Below are positions 61,422 to 64,000 of a stretch of DNA of 64,000 nt, one piece after another. The notes below the pieces were generated by a model, which worked only from the letters and a program-made list of their open reading frames with translations, made no database searches and was not told where the DNA came from. The stretch is from Bradyrhizobium lablabi (lineage in GTDB: Bacteria; Pseudomonadota; Alphaproteobacteria; Rhizobiales; Xanthobacteraceae). The DNA is taken from NCBI RefSeq assembly GCF_001440475.1, contig NZ_LLYB01000094.1, positions 46,755 to 110,754 on the forward strand, read 5' to 3'. Position numbers and translations under genes: made by a program. How positions within the stretch are numbered: position 1 is the stretch's first letter; each line of letters starts with the position of its first letter.

Positions 61422-62918
61422 CTAACCGGTCTTGATCCAGACCGCTTTGACGTTGAGATATTCCTCGACGTGCTGCTTGCCGGACTCGCGGCCATAACCG
61501 CTCATCTTGTAGCCGCCGAACGGCACGGCCGGATCCATTGCCTGATAGCAGTTGACCCAGACCGAGCCGGCGCGCAGCGCCTTCGCAACCTGATGCGCCT
61601 TGCTGACATTGGTGGTCCAGACGCCGCTGCCAAGGCCGAAGGTGGTGGCATTGGCGCGCTTGACCAACTCATCGGTGTCCTTGAAGGAAATCGCCGAGAT
61701 CACCGGCCCGAAGATCTCTTCCTGCGCAATCCGCATATTGTCCTGCACATTGGCGAACACGGTCGGCTGCACGAAGAATCCCTTCGAAAGCGCGCCTTCG
61801 GTCAGGCGGCCGCCGCCGACCATCGCCTTGGCGCCCTCCTTCTGGCCGATGTCGAGATAGCCGGTGACGCGCGCAAGCTGATCCTTCGACACCAGTGGCC
61901 CGATCTGGGTATTCGGATCGATCCCGTTGCCGACCTGCAGCTTCTTGCCGAATTCGGCGACGCGGCCGACGAACTCGTCATAGACCTTCTGTTCGACGAA
62001 CAGCCGCGTACCGGCGCTGCAGATCTGGCCCGAATTGGCGAACACCGCCATCGCGGCGCCCGGCACCGCGGCGTCGAGATCGGCATCGGCGAACACGATG
62101 TCGGGTGACTTGCCGCCGAGTTCGAGCGACACGCGCTTGAGGTTGCCGGCGGAGGCGCGGATGATCGATTGCCCCGTGATATGCGAGCCGGTGAACGCGA
62201 CCTTGTCGACATCGGGATGTGAAGCCAGCGTAGCGCCCGCGGTTTCGCCATAGCCGGGCACGACGTTGACGACGCCGGGCGGAACGCCGGCTTCCATGCA
62301 GAGCTCGGCGAGCCGCAACGAGGTCAGCGGCGCTTCCTCGGCAGGCTTCAGCACCACCGTGCATCCGGTTGCGATCGCGGGGCCGATCTTCCAGACCGTC
62401 GCGGCGAGCGGTCCGTTCCAGGGAATGATCGCACCGACGACGCCGATCGGCTCCTTCAGCGTGTAGGAGAAGATCTCGCCGGGCAGCGAGTTCTCGATGG
62501 TTTCGCCGTGCAGCGCCGTCGCCTGCCCGGCGTAATAGCGCAGCATGCCGAGCACACGCAGCTTGTTGCCGCGGGTGCGGCTGATCGGCGCGCCCATGTC
62601 CAGCGTGTCGAGCTGCGACAGTTCCTCGAAATTCTTCTCGACGAGATCGGCGAGCTTCAACAACAGGCTCTGCCGCTCATACGGCTTGACCTTGCTCCAC
62701 GGCCCCTCGAAGGCGCGGCGGGCCGCCGCCACGGCGCGGTTGATGTCCTCCGCGTCGCCTTCGGCGACGGTTGCGAGCAATTCGCCGGTCGCCGGATTAT
62801 GGGTCTCGAACCGCTTCCCGGAGGCGGCATCGACCCATTGGCCGTCGATCAGCATCTTCTTGTAGGAGCCGTCCGCATAGGGATGACGGGTGATCGGAAT
62901 TGCCTGTGTGACAGCCAT
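61422..62918 (-). CDS. NAD-dependent aldehyde dehydrogenase
   Basis: A 498-residue ALDH-superfamily enzyme. The NAD part includes GVVGAIIPWNGPLAATVWKI and VAFTGSHITGQSII; the catalytic glutamate is in SLELGGKSPDIVFADAD and the catalytic cysteine in NSGQICSAGTRLFV. The match is to the broad aryl/betaine/phenylacetaldehyde group. It oxidises an aldehyde to an acid and could take the aldehyde made by the benzoylformate-decarboxylase-like enzyme at 57032-58696, though the genes are 2.7 kb apart. Substrate unknown. Confidence 0.92.
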   Translation of the reverse strand: MAVTQAIPITRHPYADGSYKKMLIDGQWVDAASGKRFETHNPATGELLATVAEGDAEDINRAVAAARRAFEGPWSKVKPYERQSLLLKLADLVEKNFEELSQLDTLDMGAPISRTRGNKLRVLGMLRYYAGQATALHGETIENSLPGEIFSYTLKEPIGVVGAIIPWNGPLAATVWKIGPAIATGCTVVLKPAEEAPLTSLRLAELCMEAGVPPGVVNVVPGYGETAGATLASHPDVDKVAFTGSHITGQSIIRASAGNLKRVSLELGGKSPDIVFADADLDAAVPGAAMAVFANSGQICSAGTRLFVEQKVYDEFVGRVAEFGKKLQVGNGIDPNTQIGPLVSKDQLARVTGYLDIGQKEGAKAMVGGGRLTEGALSKGFFVQPTVFANVQDNMRIAQEEIFGPVISAISFKDTDELVKRANATTFGLGSGVWTTNVSKAHQVAKALRAGSVWVNCYQAMDPAVPFGGYKMSGYGRESGKQHVEEYLNVKAVWIKTG

Positions 62919-63112
62919 GTCTACACTCCCTTGAAGTCAGGATTCTTGTGGTCGCTATATTTGACTATCTATAACGATGGGCGGGAAACCGTAACGCAGC
63001 CGAACGCTTGCCGAAAGCGGCCGACGCGAAGACCTCCCATGCCCGTTCGTCCATGGTAGTCTGGGGTATCCGTCCAGCGAAACCATACCTCAGATATGTC
63101 CGGAGAATGACG

Positions 63113-63964
63113 ATGCCCCATCCCGCAATGTCGCCAAATCATGTTGCCGTGATCACCGGGGGCGCCTCCGGCATCGGGCTGGCTGCCGCGACGCGTTTCG
63201 CCGGCTTCGGTATGAAGGTGTGCATCGCCGATATCGGCGCCGAGCGCCTCGCCGAGGCCGCGGCCAAACTGGCGTCTGTCGCCAAGGGCGGCGCGGCGGA
63301 CATCATGACGGCATCGGTCGACGTCAGCCGCTTCGATGACGTGGCCGGACTTGAAACCGCGGTGCAAAAGCGGTTCGGCGGTACCGACATCCTGATGAAC
63401 AATGCCGGCATCGGCCCCGACAGCAACAGCTTTGGTCCGCTGGAGAACTGGCAGCGCATTCTGGCGGTGAACCTGTGGGGCGTCATTCACGGCACGCAGG
63501 CTTTTGTACCTTACATGGTCGAACGCGGGCGACCCGGCCTCGTGATCAACACCGGCTCCAAGCAGGGCATCACCACGCCGCCCGGCAATCCCGCCTACAA
63601 CGTCTCGAAGGCCGGCGTGAAAGCGCAGACGGAGGCGCTGCAGCACGAATTGCGAAACCTGCCGGGCTGCCAGATCAGCGCGCATCTGATGATCCCCGGT
63701 CACGTCTTCACGGCCCTGACCGCGCGCGGCCGCAGCGAGAAGCCGCCCGGCGCCTGGACGCCGGAGCAGACCGTCGACTTCATGATCGCACGCATCGACG
63801 CTGGCGATTTCTACATCCTGTGCCCGGACAACGATGTGCCACGACAACTCGACGAACGGCGCATGCTATGGGCCGCCGGCGACATCGTCGAAAATCGGCC
63901 CGCGCTGTCGCGCTGGCATCCGGATTACGCGGAGGCGTTTGCGAAGTTCGTGAAGGGAGAATGA
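63113..63964 (+). CDS. SDR-family oxidoreductase
   Basis: A 283-residue SDR, start at MPHPAMSPN (63113) with CGGAGA 7 bases upstream; an ATG at 63107 is too close to that site. It has VITGGASGIG, NNAGIG, the Ser region NTGSKQG and the active site YNVSKAGVK. The C-terminal 100 residues are longer than in minimal SDRs. NAD(P)H-dependent reduction or oxidation of an unknown hydroxyl or keto group. It is divergent from the aldehyde dehydrogenase gene and is followed by the start of another palindromic element. Confidence 0.9.
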   Translation: MPHPAMSPNHVAVITGGASGIGLAAATRFAGFGMKVCIADIGAERLAEAAAKLASVAKGGAADIMTASVDVSRFDDVAGLETAVQKRFGGTDILMNNAGIGPDSNSFGPLENWQRILAVNLWGVIHGTQAFVPYMVERGRPGLVINTGSKQGITTPPGNPAYNVSKAGVKAQTEALQHELRNLPGCQISAHLMIPGHVFTALTARGRSEKPPGAWTPEQTVDFMIARIDAGDFYILCPDNDVPRQLDERRMLWAAGDIVENRPALSRWHPDYAEAFAKFVKGE

Positions 63965-63977
63965 TTGGGCGGGTGCA

Positions 63978-64000
63978 CCCTCTCCCCTTGTGGGAGAGGG
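63978..64000. repeat. Palindromic element, family B, cut by the window edge
   Basis: CCCTCTCCC (63978-63986) and GGGAGAGGG (63992-64000) form a 9-base hairpin at the end of the window, the same core as the family B elements. The rest of the element is outside. Confidence 0.6.

Noticed and set aside
1..64000. tRNA, rRNA, riboswitch, integrase or IS elements
   Set aside because: I looked for transposase or integrase-type proteins in the translated frames and for tRNA-like or known riboswitch motifs by eye and found none; a covariance-model scan would be needed to exclude small RNAs.

Overview
The window looks like chromosomal DNA of a high-GC alphaproteobacterium, most plausibly Bradyrhizobium or a close relative. 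That reading rests on GC-rich codon use with long antisense shadow frames, many tripartite-tricarboxylate (Bug) receptors, LysR regulators and flavin-dependent monooxygenases, and the dense intergenic palindromes usual in that group. No rRNA, tRNA, CRISPR array, IS element or phage gene was recognised. The genus call is inference.

Layout. 1-4273: a split MaoC-type hydratase pair (the first gene runs off the left edge), an ACMSD-like amidohydrolase, and a tight run of dienelactone hydrolase, haloacid dehalogenase and YbaK-type deacylase. 4398-10195: an orphan Bug receptor, then a LysR gene divergent from a redox group (SDR, pirin, WrbA) and a DUF5996 gene. 10294-28723: a large polysaccharide cluster with a FemAB/GNAT-like acyltransferase, a JmjC-like cupin, glycosyltransferases, a Wzy-type polymerase/ligase, a GH26-like hydrolase, an OafA-SGNH acyltransferase, a Wzx flippase, a GT92-like protein, a methyltransferase, a NodB-type deacetylase, a Wzc-like protein with a degenerate P-loop, a WecG-type transferase and GalE. 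The gene set resembles Caulobacter holdfast (hfs) and rhizobial unipolar polysaccharide loci more than succinoglycan loci. An outer-membrane exporter and an initiating phosphoglycosyltransferase are not in the window.

28829-34890: small secreted or stress-type proteins and a 1365-residue c-di-GMP enzyme with five GAF repeats spaced exactly 182 residues apart, followed by intact GGDEF and EAL domains. 35235-43077: a likely catabolic operon (Ldh-type dehydrogenase, LLM monooxygenase, FAH-type hydrolase), a secreted amidase, a LuxR regulator, a second Bug receptor, an AhpD-like protein and a cupin. 43248-53664: a nitrogen or D-amino-acid locus with a D-amino-acid transaminase, gltLKJI, a LysR gene divergent from dadA across a perfect T-N11-A palindrome, and a Bug-TctB-TctA transporter. 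53832-63964: M20 peptidase, a second LLM monooxygenase, a benzoylformate-decarboxylase-like TPP enzyme, a variant GFA protein, an Old Yellow Enzyme, a ModE-type DNA-binding protein, an aldehyde dehydrogenase and an SDR.

How it fits together. The catabolic and transport genes are many short regulated units for scavenging carboxylates, amino acids and aromatic or halogenated compounds, typical of a soil or rhizosphere lifestyle. The polysaccharide cluster together with the nearby c-di-GMP enzyme points to a surface adhesin. At least twelve palindromic intergenic elements from several families sit between genes, mostly at 3' ends; the largest folds as a clover of nested hairpins.
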